Translations under genes and position numbers: made by a program
Notes under the pieces: model-generated
The model's input: the letters and a program-made list of their open reading frames with translations, nothing else
What the model was told of the DNA's origin: nothing
The model's database searches: none
Assembly (NCBI GenBank): GCA_046327715.1
Contig: JAXLXY010000015.1
Location: 9,977 to 73,976, forward strand
DNA from: JADJOM01 sp046327715
GTDB taxonomy: Bacteria; Gemmatimonadota; Gemmatimonadetes; Gemmatimonadales; GWC2-71-9
Direction: 5' to 3'
DNA length: 64,000 nt
In this document: positions 53,988 to 62,560 of the stretch, piece after piece
How the letters are laid out: every line of letters starts with the position of its first letter
Numbering within the stretch: position 1 is the stretch's first letter

Positions 53988-55613
53988 GTGGCCAAGACCC
54001 CCGCCACCGCGCGGCCGCCCCGCCTGCGGGTGCTCGCCGAGGAGTACGAGACCCTCGCCGCCCGGCTTCGCCAGGGGGGCGGGGCCAAGCGCGTGGCCAA
54101 GATGCACGAGAAGGGGCAGCTCGCCCCCCGGGAGCGGGTGGAGCTGCTGCTCGACCCGGGCGCCCCCTGGTTCGAACTCGGCCTCCTCATGGCCTACGAC
54201 CAGTACGACGGCCAGGCCCCGGGCGCCGGGGTCATCACCGGCGTGGGGGTGGTGGAAGGCCGCGAGGTGGTGGTGGTGGCCAACGACGCCACCGTGAAGG
54301 CCGGTTCCTGGTGGCCCGAGACCATCCGCAAGATGCTGCGGGCCCAGGAAGTGGCCATGCGGCAGCGGATCCCGATCGTCTACCTGGTGGACTCGGCCGG
54401 CGTGAACCTGCCCTACCAGGGCGGGGTGTTTCCCGGCCAGTATGGCGCCGCCCGGATCTTCTACTACAACTCCATCATGCGGCGCTACCTCAACGTGCCG
54501 CAGATCAGCGCCGTCATGGGGAGCTGCATCGCGGGCGGCGCATACCTCCCCGCGCTCTCCGACGTCATCTTCATGGTCGAGGGCACCAGCTTCATGGGCC
54601 TCGGCGGTCCCAACCTGGTGAAGGGCGCCACCGGCCAGGTGGTGGACGCCGAGACGCTGGGCGGCGCCGCGATGCATACCTCGGTGTCGGCGGTGGCCCA
54701 CTACCGCGCCGCCACCGACCGCGAGTGCCTGACCATGATCCGCGGCTACGTGGCCCGGCTGCCCCGGGCCGTGGCGCCGGCGCCGGTGGCGTTCGCGCCG
54801 CCCAGCCGTCCCATCACCGACCTCTACGACATCCTGCCCGCCGATCACCGCATGTCGTACGACATGCACGCCGTCCTCGGCTGCCTGCTCGACGGCGGGC
54901 GGCTCGACGAGTTCCAGCCCGACCTCGGCAAGGAACTCCTCTGCGGTCACGCGACGATCGAGGGCCATCCGGTGGCGGTGCTGGCCAACGCCCGCACCGT
55001 GATCAAGGGCAAGCCGGGCCAGATGCCGCGCATCGGGGGCATCATCTACACCGAGAGCGCGGAGAAGGCGGCGTTCTTCATCGAGACCGCGAGCCGGCAG
55101 CGGATCCCGCTGCTGTTTGTCCAGGACGTGAGCGGCTTCATGGTGGGCCCCGACGCCGAGCAGTCGGGGATCATCCGCGCCGGGGCCCGCTTCGTCGAGG
55201 CGATGTCCACCGCGGTGGTGCCCAAGCTGGTGCTGACCCTCAATCACGCCTCCGGCGCGGGCTACTACGCCATGGCGGGGCAGGGATTCGACCCGGACTT
55301 CATCGTGAGCTGGCCCACCGGCCGGATGGCCGTGATGGAGGGCGAGGCCGCGGTCGAGGCGGTCCACGGCGTTGAACTCGCGAAGGCACGGGCGGAGAAG
55401 CGCGCCCCGGCGCCGGAGGTCGCGGCCGCCGCCGACGCCATGCGGGCCGACTACGAGCACCAGCTCGATGCCAAGTATGCCGCCGCGCGCGGCTATGTCG
55501 ACGCGATCATCGGGGCCGAGGAGACCCGGGACATGCTGGCATTCCTGCTGCGGGTGACCCGGTCCAGCGGCGGCCCGCACATCGGACCCTTCGTCCTGCC
55601 GCCGCTCGCATGA
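53988..55613 (+). CDS. Acyl-CoA carboxylase beta (carboxyltransferase) subunit, MCC/GCC-like
   Basis: 541 aa from GTG 53988. Two crotonase-like halves: the N-terminal half has FPGQYGAARIFYYNS, VMGSCIAGGAYLPALSD and LGGPNLVKGATGQVVDAETL; the C-terminal half has FVQDVSGFMVGPDAEQSGII and NHASGAGYYAMAG. The MGSC.AGGAY and GPPLVKAATGE-like segments resemble methylcrotonyl-/geranyl-CoA carboxylase beta more than propionyl-CoA carboxylase, although the neighbouring mutase would suit propionyl-CoA. The biotin-carrying alpha subunit is not in the window. Overlaps the next gene (ATGA). Confidence 0.88.
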   Translation: MAKTPATARPPRLRVLAEEYETLAARLRQGGGAKRVAKMHEKGQLAPRERVELLLDPGAPWFELGLLMAYDQYDGQAPGAGVITGVGVVEGREVVVVANDATVKAGSWWPETIRKMLRAQEVAMRQRIPIVYLVDSAGVNLPYQGGVFPGQYGAARIFYYNSIMRRYLNVPQISAVMGSCIAGGAYLPALSDVIFMVEGTSFMGLGGPNLVKGATGQVVDAETLGGAAMHTSVSAVAHYRAATDRECLTMIRGYVARLPRAVAPAPVAFAPPSRPITDLYDILPADHRMSYDMHAVLGCLLDGGRLDEFQPDLGKELLCGHATIEGHPVAVLANARTVIKGKPGQMPRIGGIIYTESAEKAAFFIETASRQRIPLLFVQDVSGFMVGPDAEQSGIIRAGARFVEAMSTAVVPKLVLTLNHASGAGYYAMAGQGFDPDFIVSWPTGRMAVMEGEAAVEAVHGVELAKARAEKRAPAPEVAAAADAMRADYEHQLDAKYAAARGYVDAIIGAEETRDMLAFLLRVTRSSGGPHIGPFVLPPLA

Positions 55614-58441
55614 ACGGCCCCCGGACCTGGCTCGCTGCCGCCGGCATCGCCGCCCTGCTGGCCTGCGGCGGCGGCCCCGGGGTGCGGCCCAGCGTGGATC
55701 CGGCGCGCGCCGCGCCCGCAGCGCCGCCGGTCGTGGCGGCACCCGCGGGGCCGGAGCCGCTGCCCATTCTCCCGCCCCTCGAGGCGCACCTGCGCGGCTG
55801 GATGCCCCTGGCGCCCACCGGCATCCCCGAGTTCCTCAAGGCGCACCCGACTTACGACGGGCGCGGCGTGCTGATCGCCATCCTCGACAGCGGCCTCGAT
55901 CCCGCCATCCCGGGGCTCGACAGCACCACCACCGGCGAGCGGAAGATCCTCGACCTGCGGGACTTCTCCGGCGAGGGACACATCGCGCTGGCGCCCGTGA
56001 CGCCCGTGGGCGACGAGTTCGTGGTGGGTGGCAGCCGCCTGCGCGGCGCGGGCCGGCTCCGGGCCGTGGCGGTGGCCGACCGGTACTACGCCGGCACCAT
56101 CGCCGAGGTGGCGCTGGGCAAGCTGCCCGCGGCGGATCTCAACGGCGACCGCGACGACGCCGACACCCTCGCCGTCGTCGTGGGTCGCGCCAGCGACGGC
56201 TGGGTACTGCTGGCCGACACCGACGGCGACGGCACCCTCGACGATGAGCGCCCGGTCCGCGACTACCTCGCCGGGCGCGAAACCTTTGCCTGGCGCACCG
56301 GCACCCGGCCCGCCCAGGTCACGATGGCCGCCAACTTCACCACCGATCCCGACGGTGGCCCGCGGCTCGATCTCTACTTCGACACCAGCGGGCACGGGTC
56401 GCACGTCGGCGGCATCGCCGCGGCACACCGGTTGTATGGCGTGAACGGCTTCGAGGGCGTGGCGCCCGGCGCCTACCTGCTCGGCCTCAAGATCGCGAAC
56501 AACGCGCAGGGCGGCATCTCGACCACCGGCAGCATGATCCGGGCGGTGGAGTATGCCATCCGCTTCGCGCAGGGCCGGCGGCTCCCGCTCGTCATCAACC
56601 TGAGCTTCGGGGTGGGGAACGAAGCCGAAGGCACGGCGCGCATCGACCAGCTGCTGGACTCGGTGCTGGCGCTGCACCCGGAGGTGGCCTTTACCGTCAG
56701 CGCCGGCAACGACGGGCCCGGGCTCTCCACGCTGGGCTACCCCGGCTCCGCCAGCCGGGCGATCACCGTGGGCGCCACGTTTCCGGTGGTGTTCCTGGGC
56801 GCGAGCGGCCGCTCGGGCGATCCCATCGCCTACTTCAGCTCCCGCGGCGGGGAACTCGCCAAGCCGGATCTCGTCACCCCCGGACTGGCCTATTCCAGCG
56901 TGCCCCGGTGGGACACCGGCGACGAGCGCAAGGCAGGTACGAGCATGGCTGCCCCCCACGCCGCCGGCCTCGTGGCGCTGCTGTATTCCGCGCTCGCGCA
57001 GTCCGGCCGGACCCCGGACGCCCGCCTGGTGCGGCAGGCGCTCATGGTCACCGCCCGGCCGCTGGCGTCGGGGAGCTACCTCGATGATGGGACCGGCACG
57101 CCGGACGTGGGGCGCGCCTGGCGCTGGCTGGCCCAGGGGCGGCCCCTGCCGGAGGCCGCGGTGCGCCTTTCCGGCGGGCACGGGACCGCGGGGTTTCGCG
57201 TCGCTCGCCTGGGGGCACCCGTCGACAGCTCGTTCACGTTCGAGGTGACGCTGCCGCCGGCCACGGCCCCCGTCGAGGTGACCCTGCGGTCGGGCGCCGA
57301 CTGGCTCGCGGCCCCGGCGCGCGTCACCCTGCATGGCGGGGTCGGCGGCGTCACCCTCTTCGCGCGCCGCGCGGCGTTCGTCGAGCCCGGGGTACGCACC
57401 GGCGTGGTAACGGGCTGGACCGCCGACACCGCGGCGGGGCCGTTGTTCCGCCTCGTCGCCACCGTGGCGGTGGCCGATACCGGGTCCACCATCGTGGCCG
57501 ACCTCGGCCGGCTGGCCGCCGGGGCCACGGCCCGGGCCTTCTTCGAGGCGTCGCCGCAGCGGCCCTTCGCCGTCGCGGTCTCCACCCGTGACCCTGGCGA
57601 GCAGGTGCTGGCCTACCTGCACGAGCCCGGCGGGCAGCCGTACCGGGAGGAGAGCGGCATCGGCGCGGGTTCCGGCGAGGCGGCCGGCCTGTACGTCGTG
57701 GATGCGCGGGATGTCGTGCCCGGTTTCTACGAGGCGGCCGTGGTGGCGCCACCCCTCGATGGCGCGACCGCCGACCTGATCGTGCAGCAGAGCCCGGTTA
57801 CGATCGCCGCCGCGCGCGACGCGCGGGGCATCGGCATCGCGCTCGGCAACCTCACCCCGGACGCCGTGGCCACCGACCCGTTCGTGGTGCTGGTCGGCGC
57901 CGAGCGGCGGGTGCGGGTGGAATCGCGGGGTGCCGGGGCCGAGCGGGTGCGCTTCGGTATCCCCGGCTGGGCGGTCCACGCCGCCGTCGAGGTGGAGATG
58001 GACCGTGGCGCCTGGCCCCAGTTCACCGACTTCGGGGTGACCCTCCTCGACGGCGACGGGCGCCAGCTCGGCAAGGCGCCTCTCAACTACGCGTTCGGCC
58101 GGCTGCACGTGGACCTGCCCGCGCCCCGCGCGGGGGGCGAGGACAGCCCGGCGGAGGTGGCCCTCTTTCCCGGCATGGCCGACCCGGCAGGCGGCCGGCC
58201 CTGGGCCGCGCGGGTCTCCATCCGGCTGTACGCCGACTCGGCCCACGTCAGCCGCCTGGCCGGCGAGCCGCTGACGGTGCCCGCGCATGGTGGGGCCACC
58301 CTGACCATTCCCATGAAGGAGCCGGGATTCGCGCCCGGCCCCGGATTCGACCCGCTCGGCATCGTCGTCGTGCCCGAGGACGAACGCACCTGGACCCTCG
58401 AGGTCCCGCTTCCGGCGCCGGAGGCGCCGCTCCATCCATGA
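55610..58441 (+). CDS. TPPII-like subtilisin-family protease lipoprotein
   Basis: 943 aa. Lipobox-like LLAC near residue 19 and a Pro/Ala-rich linker. S8 domain with Asp in AILDSGLDPAIPGL (about 94), a long acidic insertion before His in DTSGHGSHVGGI (about 266) and Ser in KAGTSMAAPHAAG (about 446). The widely spaced Asp and His and the DSGLDP motif are like tripeptidyl peptidase II. About 450 C-terminal residues are beta-rich and unassigned. It sits between acyl-CoA catabolism genes with overlapping ends, without an obvious functional reason. Confidence 0.88.
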   Translation: MNGPRTWLAAAGIAALLACGGGPGVRPSVDPARAAPAAPPVVAAPAGPEPLPILPPLEAHLRGWMPLAPTGIPEFLKAHPTYDGRGVLIAILDSGLDPAIPGLDSTTTGERKILDLRDFSGEGHIALAPVTPVGDEFVVGGSRLRGAGRLRAVAVADRYYAGTIAEVALGKLPAADLNGDRDDADTLAVVVGRASDGWVLLADTDGDGTLDDERPVRDYLAGRETFAWRTGTRPAQVTMAANFTTDPDGGPRLDLYFDTSGHGSHVGGIAAAHRLYGVNGFEGVAPGAYLLGLKIANNAQGGISTTGSMIRAVEYAIRFAQGRRLPLVINLSFGVGNEAEGTARIDQLLDSVLALHPEVAFTVSAGNDGPGLSTLGYPGSASRAITVGATFPVVFLGASGRSGDPIAYFSSRGGELAKPDLVTPGLAYSSVPRWDTGDERKAGTSMAAPHAAGLVALLYSALAQSGRTPDARLVRQALMVTARPLASGSYLDDGTGTPDVGRAWRWLAQGRPLPEAAVRLSGGHGTAGFRVARLGAPVDSSFTFEVTLPPATAPVEVTLRSGADWLAAPARVTLHGGVGGVTLFARRAAFVEPGVRTGVVTGWTADTAAGPLFRLVATVAVADTGSTIVADLGRLAAGATARAFFEASPQRPFAVAVSTRDPGEQVLAYLHEPGGQPYREESGIGAGSGEAAGLYVVDARDVVPGFYEAAVVAPPLDGATADLIVQQSPVTIAAARDARGIGIALGNLTPDAVATDPFVVLVGAERRVRVESRGAGAERVRFGIPGWAVHAAVEVEMDRGAWPQFTDFGVTLLDGDGRQLGKAPLNYAFGRLHVDLPAPRAGGEDSPAEVALFPGMADPAGGRPWAARVSIRLYADSAHVSRLAGEPLTVPAHGGATLTIPMKEPGFAPGPGFDPLGIVVVPEDERTWTLEVPLPAPEAPLHP

Positions 58442-59814
58442 CCGACCGCATCGTCCGCGTCGCCGCGGGACAGGGGTTCTGGGGTGACTGGCTCGAAGCC
58501 CCGGTCCGCCAGGTCCAGGGCGGCCCGATCGACTACCTGATGATGGACTACCTCGCCGAGGTGACCATGTCCATCATGCAGAAGCAGAAGTCGCGCGACC
58601 CGCGCTACGGCTACGCCCGCGACTTCGTCCCCCTGATGGAGCGGATCCTCCCCGACATCGCCGCGAAGGGGATCAAGGTCACCAGCAACGCGGGGGGCGT
58701 GAACCCGCGAGCCTGCGCCGAGGCGGTGCGCGAGGCCGCCCGGAAGCTCGGGCTCTCGGAGCGGGTGCGGATCGCCCTGGTGAGCGGCGATGATATCCTG
58801 CCGCGGCTCGATGAGCTGCTGGCCAAGGGACACGCCCTGCGCGACCTCGACACCGGCCGGCCGCTCACCGACATCCGCGACCAGGTCCTCTCCGCCAACG
58901 CCTACCTCGGCATGGCCCCGATGGTCGAGGCCCTCCGGCGCGGGGCCCAGGTGGTCATCACCGGGCGCGTCACCGACACCGGCCTCACGCTCGGGCCGCT
59001 GTTCCACGAGTTCGGCTGGGATCCGCAGGACTGGGACAAGGTGGCCGCCGGCACCGTGGCGGGACATATCATCGAATGCGGGGCCCAGTCGAGCGGCGGC
59101 AACCTGCTGCGCGACTGGCGCAAGGTGAAGGGCCTCGCCAACCCGGGCTTCCCGATCGTCGAGGCCCGCGCCGACGGCAGCTTCACGGTCACCAAGCACC
59201 CGGGCACCGGCGGCGTCGTGAACCTGGCGAGTGTCACCGAGCAGCTGGTCTACGAGATGGGCGATCCGCACACCTACATCACCCCCGACGGCATCGCCGA
59301 CTTCACCACCATCCAGCTCAAGGCCGCCGGCCGGGACCGGGTCCGGGTGAGTGGGATCCGCGGCCGGCCGCGCACCGACATGCTCAAGGTGTCCATCGCC
59401 TACTTCTACGGGTACAAGGCGGTGGGCACGCTGGTCTACAGCTGGCCGGAGGCGTACGACAAGGCGCGCGCCGCCGACCGGATCCTCCGGCAGCGCCTGG
59501 ACGACCTGGGTCTCCGGTTCGAGCAGGTGCTGACCGAGTACGTCGGGGTCGACGCGACCCACGGTCCGCTGGCCGGCCCGCCGCACCCCGACACCCCCGA
59601 GGTGCAGCTCCGCGTCGGGGTCCGCGGGCCCGACAAGGCCGCGGTGGAGCGCTTCACCCGGGAGATCGCCCCGCTGGTGCTCACCGGCCCGCCGAGCGTC
59701 ACCGGCTTCGCCGGCGGCCGGCCGGAGGTCCAGGAAGTCGTGGCCTACTGGCCGGCGCTGATCGACCGGACCGAGATCGAACCGCACGTGCGGGTGGAGG
59801 TGCTCGATGCCTAA
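58438..59814 (+). CDS. AtuA-family protein, core domain
   Basis: 458 aa, cytoplasmic. VRVAAGQGFWGDWLEAPVRQ, IDYLMMDYLAEVTMSIMQKQ, TSNAGGVNPRACAEAVREAA and VITGRVTDTGLTLGPLFHEFGW are typical of the acyclic terpene utilisation AtuA family (DUF1446). The Pseudomonas protein carries this domain plus a small C-terminal domain in one chain; here the second part is a separate gene overlapping by 8 bases. Biochemical function is not known; genes of this family occur with geranyl-CoA or methylcrotonyl-CoA type catabolism, as the adjacent carboxylase and hydratase suggest. Confidence 0.88.
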   Translation: MTDRIVRVAAGQGFWGDWLEAPVRQVQGGPIDYLMMDYLAEVTMSIMQKQKSRDPRYGYARDFVPLMERILPDIAAKGIKVTSNAGGVNPRACAEAVREAARKLGLSERVRIALVSGDDILPRLDELLAKGHALRDLDTGRPLTDIRDQVLSANAYLGMAPMVEALRRGAQVVITGRVTDTGLTLGPLFHEFGWDPQDWDKVAAGTVAGHIIECGAQSSGGNLLRDWRKVKGLANPGFPIVEARADGSFTVTKHPGTGGVVNLASVTEQLVYEMGDPHTYITPDGIADFTTIQLKAAGRDRVRVSGIRGRPRTDMLKVSIAYFYGYKAVGTLVYSWPEAYDKARAADRILRQRLDDLGLRFEQVLTEYVGVDATHGPLAGPPHPDTPEVQLRVGVRGPDKAAVERFTREIAPLVLTGPPSVTGFAGGRPEVQEVVAYWPALIDRTEIEPHVRVEVLDA

Positions 59815-60160
59815 GGTCCAGCTGCGCTGGCTCGCCCATGCCCGCTCCGGCGACAAGGGCGACACCGCGAATGTCGGCCTGATCGCGCTCGACCCGGCGT
59901 GGTACCCGCTGCTGGTGAAGGAGGTCACCCGGGCCCGCGTGGCCCGGCACTTCCGCGGAATGGTCAGGGGCGTGGAGCGCTTCGAGCTCCCGAACCTCGC
60001 GGCGCTCAACTTCCTGCTGCATGGCGCGCTCGACGGCGGCGGCACCATCTCGCTCAAGACCGACGCCCAGGGCAAGGTCTACTCCACCGCGCTCCTGCGG
60101 ATGGAGATCGACGTGCCGCCCGCCGTGGCGCGCCGGGTCAAGCGGCCCCGTGGCGGGTGA
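59807..60160 (+). CDS. AtuA-associated C-terminal (ferredoxin-like) domain protein
   Basis: 117 aa. WLAHARSGDKGDTANVGLIA is the conserved opening of the domain found at the C-terminus of full-length AtuA; NFLLHGALDGGGTISLKTDAQ is its other conserved stretch. The start overlaps the AtuA core gene by 8 bases in another frame, so it is a real split or a frameshifted descendant; codons are clean in both, favouring a true two-gene arrangement. Function as for AtuA, unknown. Confidence 0.85.
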   Translation: MPKVQLRWLAHARSGDKGDTANVGLIALDPAWYPLLVKEVTRARVARHFRGMVRGVERFELPNLAALNFLLHGALDGGGTISLKTDAQGKVYSTALLRMEIDVPPAVARRVKRPRGG

Positions 60161-60929
60161 GCCGGTGGTGCCCGTGCCGTCGCTGCTGACCAGGGTCGAG
60201 TCGGGCGTCCTCACCCTGACGCTCAACCGGCCCGAGAAGCGCAATGCGCTCGACCTGGCCACGGTCGACGCGCTCCGCGCCGCGCTGGCCCACGCCGGTC
60301 TCGACGCGGCGGTGCGGGTCGTGGCGCTGCGCGGGGCGGGGAAGGACTTCTGCGCCGGTGCCGACCTGGATGAGCTCCTGGCGTCGGCCCACCTGCCGCC
60401 GGAGGAGAATGAACGCAATGCCCGCCGCCTGGGCGAGGTCTTCCTGGCCATCCGTGAGCTCGAGAAGCCGGTCGTCGCCGTGGTGCACGGCCGGGCGCTC
60501 GCCGGGGGGGCCGGGCTCGCCACGGGCTGCGACCTGGTGCTCGCCGCCGAGACCGCGCAGCTCGGCTACCCCGAGATCCAGCGCGGCTTCGTCCCGGCCA
60601 TGGTCATGACGATGCTGCGGCGACAGGTGGGAGAAAAGGTCGCCTTCGACCTCGTGAGCACCGGCCGACTGCTCGGCGCGGAGGAGGCGCGGCAGGCGGG
60701 ACTCGTCTCCCGGGTGGTCCCGGCCGACCGGCTGGACCAGGACGCGGGCGCCCTGCTGCACCAGCTCGCCTCATCCAGTGCCTCGGCGCTGGCCCTGACC
60801 AAGCGGCTCCTCTACCAGCTCGACGGCCCCACCTTTCGTGACGGCATCGCCCTCGGCGCCCGCATCAACGCCCTGGCGCGGATGCACCCCGACTTCGCCA
60901 CCGCGATCGAGCGGTTCCTCCAGAAGTGA
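60150..60929 (+). CDS. Enoyl-CoA hydratase/isomerase family protein
   Basis: About 259 aa from GTG 60150; GTG 60165 or 60168 are possible. Crotonase fold: LTLNRPEKRNALDLATVDAL, GAGKDFCAGADLDEL (oxyanion hole) and HGRALAGGAGLATGCDLVLA with YPEIQRGFVPAM. The catalytic pair cannot be assigned safely (Glu of the PEIQRGFVPA segment is present). With the carboxylase it could be a methylglutaconyl-CoA or isohexenylglutaconyl-CoA hydratase; that is inference from context. Confidence 0.88.
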   Translation: MAGEPVVPVPSLLTRVESGVLTLTLNRPEKRNALDLATVDALRAALAHAGLDAAVRVVALRGAGKDFCAGADLDELLASAHLPPEENERNARRLGEVFLAIRELEKPVVAVVHGRALAGGAGLATGCDLVLAAETAQLGYPEIQRGFVPAMVMTMLRRQVGEKVAFDLVSTGRLLGAEEARQAGLVSRVVPADRLDQDAGALLHQLASSSASALALTKRLLYQLDGPTFRDGIALGARINALARMHPDFATAIERFLQK

Positions 60930-61096
60930 ACCTCCGGCTCTCGCCCGCGGCCACGCGGCTCTTCCTCGCCGTCCTCGGCTTCCTGCTCGCGGGAGCCGGC
61001 GTGGCCCTCGACAACCGGTACCTCGTCTGGACCGCCATGGCCGTGCTCGCCGCCGCCCTTGCGCTGCGGCTCTACCTCCGCCGCCGCGGCGGCTGA
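60926..61096 (+). CDS. Small membrane protein, 56 aa
   Basis: GTG 60926 overlaps the hydratase stop (GTGA) and the frame runs to TGA 61094-61096. Two hydrophobic helices (about 11-29, with FLAVLGFLLAGAGVAL, and 34-50) end in an Arg/Gly tail RLYLRRRGG that suits a cytoplasmic C-terminus. No family recognised. Support is the coupled start and the clear membrane pattern. Confidence 0.55.
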   Translation: MNLRLSPAATRLFLAVLGFLLAGAGVALDNRYLVWTAMAVLAAALALRLYLRRRGG

Positions 61097-61168
61097 TCGC
61101 GGTTTCCCCGCGCCCCGCCGCGTTCGCGGGTGCCAAGACCGGGGGGAGCCCGCCGCTATCGTGGCGGC

Positions 61169-62557
61169 ATGACCCCGCTGGCCGAACGCATCGCCGAGGC
61201 GCGCCGCCTCCTCCACGGACATTACGGCTTCCAGGACTTCCGGCCGCTGCAGCGCCGGGTGGTCCAGTCGGTGCTCGCCGGCCGCGACACCCTGGCCGTG
61301 CTGCCCACCGGTGGCGGCAAGTCCATCTGCTTCCAGGTGCCGGCGCTGGTGCTCGGCGGGCTGACGGTCGTGGTCTCCCCGCTGGTGGCACTGATGCAGG
61401 ACCAGGTCGGCGCCCTGGTGCGCCGTGGCATCGGTGCCGCCACCCTCAATTCCCTGCTCCCGGCCGAGGAACAGGCTGCGATCCTCGCCCGGATGGCCGG
61501 CGGCGACCTGCGGCTGCTGTACGTATCGCCGGAACGGGCGCCCACGCTGGCACTCGAGCTCCTGCGGCGCGGCCTGCGAGCCGGTCTCCTCGCCATCGAC
61601 GAGGCGCATTGCATCGCCGAGTGGGGGCACGACTTCCGCCCCGCCTTCCGGAGCCTGGCGCAGGTCCGCCAGGAGCTGGGTCGGCCTCCCGTGGTGGCCC
61701 TCACCGGGAGCGCCACCGCCCCGGTGCGCGACGACATCGTCACCTCGCTCGCGCTCACCCGGCCCGATATCCACCTGGGTTCCTTCGACCGTCCCAACCT
61801 CCGGTTCCGGGTGGAGCACCTGCGCACCCCCTCGGAGCGCTTGCCGCGGACCCGTGCACTGCTCGCCGACCGGCCAGGGCTCAGCATCGTATACGTGCCG
61901 ACCCGCAACAGTGCCGATGCCGTGGCCCAGGCACTTTGGTTCGCCGGCCACCGGGCGGCCCCATACCACGCCGGACTCACCCGGGAGCGTCGCGCCGAGG
62001 TCCTCGAGCGCTTCGTCGCCGAGCAGCTCGACGTGGTGGTGGCCACCTCGGCTTTCGGGATGGGCATCGATGCGCCCCGGGTCCGGCTGGTGGTGCACTG
62101 GGGCATGCCGCCGACCCCGGAGTCGTACTACCAGGAAGCGGGCCGGGCCGGCCGCGATGGCCAGGAGGCCCGATGCATCCTCCTCCACCACGCTGGCGAC
62201 GCCGAGATCCACCGGCGGCAGCTCGACGTGACCTTCCCGCCCCGCAAGGTCCTGGAGCAACTCTGGGGCGATCCGGCGAGCCGGCCCCGCCATCCGCGCC
62301 CCGTGGTGGCGGCCGCCGATCGCCTGCACGCGGAACTCGGTGGCACCACCGGGGAGGGCGGATGGCACCGGGTGGCGCGCCGCAAGGCCGCCGCCACGGA
62401 ACGCCTGCGGGTCATGGAAGCTTACGCGACCCGCCCCCTCTGCCGCCGGGTCATGCTCCTCGGCTACTTCGGCGAAGTGTCCACCGGCTGCGGCACCTGC
62501 GATATCTGCACCCGCGCCACGCCGCGTGGCATCCGGCGGTTGCTGCGTGTATTCTGA
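61169..62557 (+). CDS. recQ: RecQ-type ATP-dependent DNA helicase (short form)
   Basis: 462 aa from ATG 61169. RecA-like helicase core: Lys51 in LPTGGGKSICFQ (Walker A), DEAH at 144-147 in IDEAHCIAEWGHDFRP, aromatic-rich RecQ loop, ALTGSATAP, VATSAFGMGIDAPRV and QEAGRAGRDGQ. A RecQ zinc site is visible near the end (CRRVMLLGYFGE and CGTCDIC). HRDC and most of the winged-helix (RQC) domain are missing compared with E. coli RecQ (about 610 aa), as in Bacillus RecS-like short forms. Stop and DmpA start are 3 bases apart. Confidence 0.93.
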   Translation: MTPLAERIAEARRLLHGHYGFQDFRPLQRRVVQSVLAGRDTLAVLPTGGGKSICFQVPALVLGGLTVVVSPLVALMQDQVGALVRRGIGAATLNSLLPAEEQAAILARMAGGDLRLLYVSPERAPTLALELLRRGLRAGLLAIDEAHCIAEWGHDFRPAFRSLAQVRQELGRPPVVALTGSATAPVRDDIVTSLALTRPDIHLGSFDRPNLRFRVEHLRTPSERLPRTRALLADRPGLSIVYVPTRNSADAVAQALWFAGHRAAPYHAGLTRERRAEVLERFVAEQLDVVVATSAFGMGIDAPRVRLVVHWGMPPTPESYYQEAGRAGRDGQEARCILLHHAGDAEIHRRQLDVTFPPRKVLEQLWGDPASRPRHPRPVVAAADRLHAELGGTTGEGGWHRVARRKAAATERLRVMEAYATRPLCRRVMLLGYFGEVSTGCGTCDICTRATPRGIRRLLRVF

Positions 62558-62560
62558 CGG

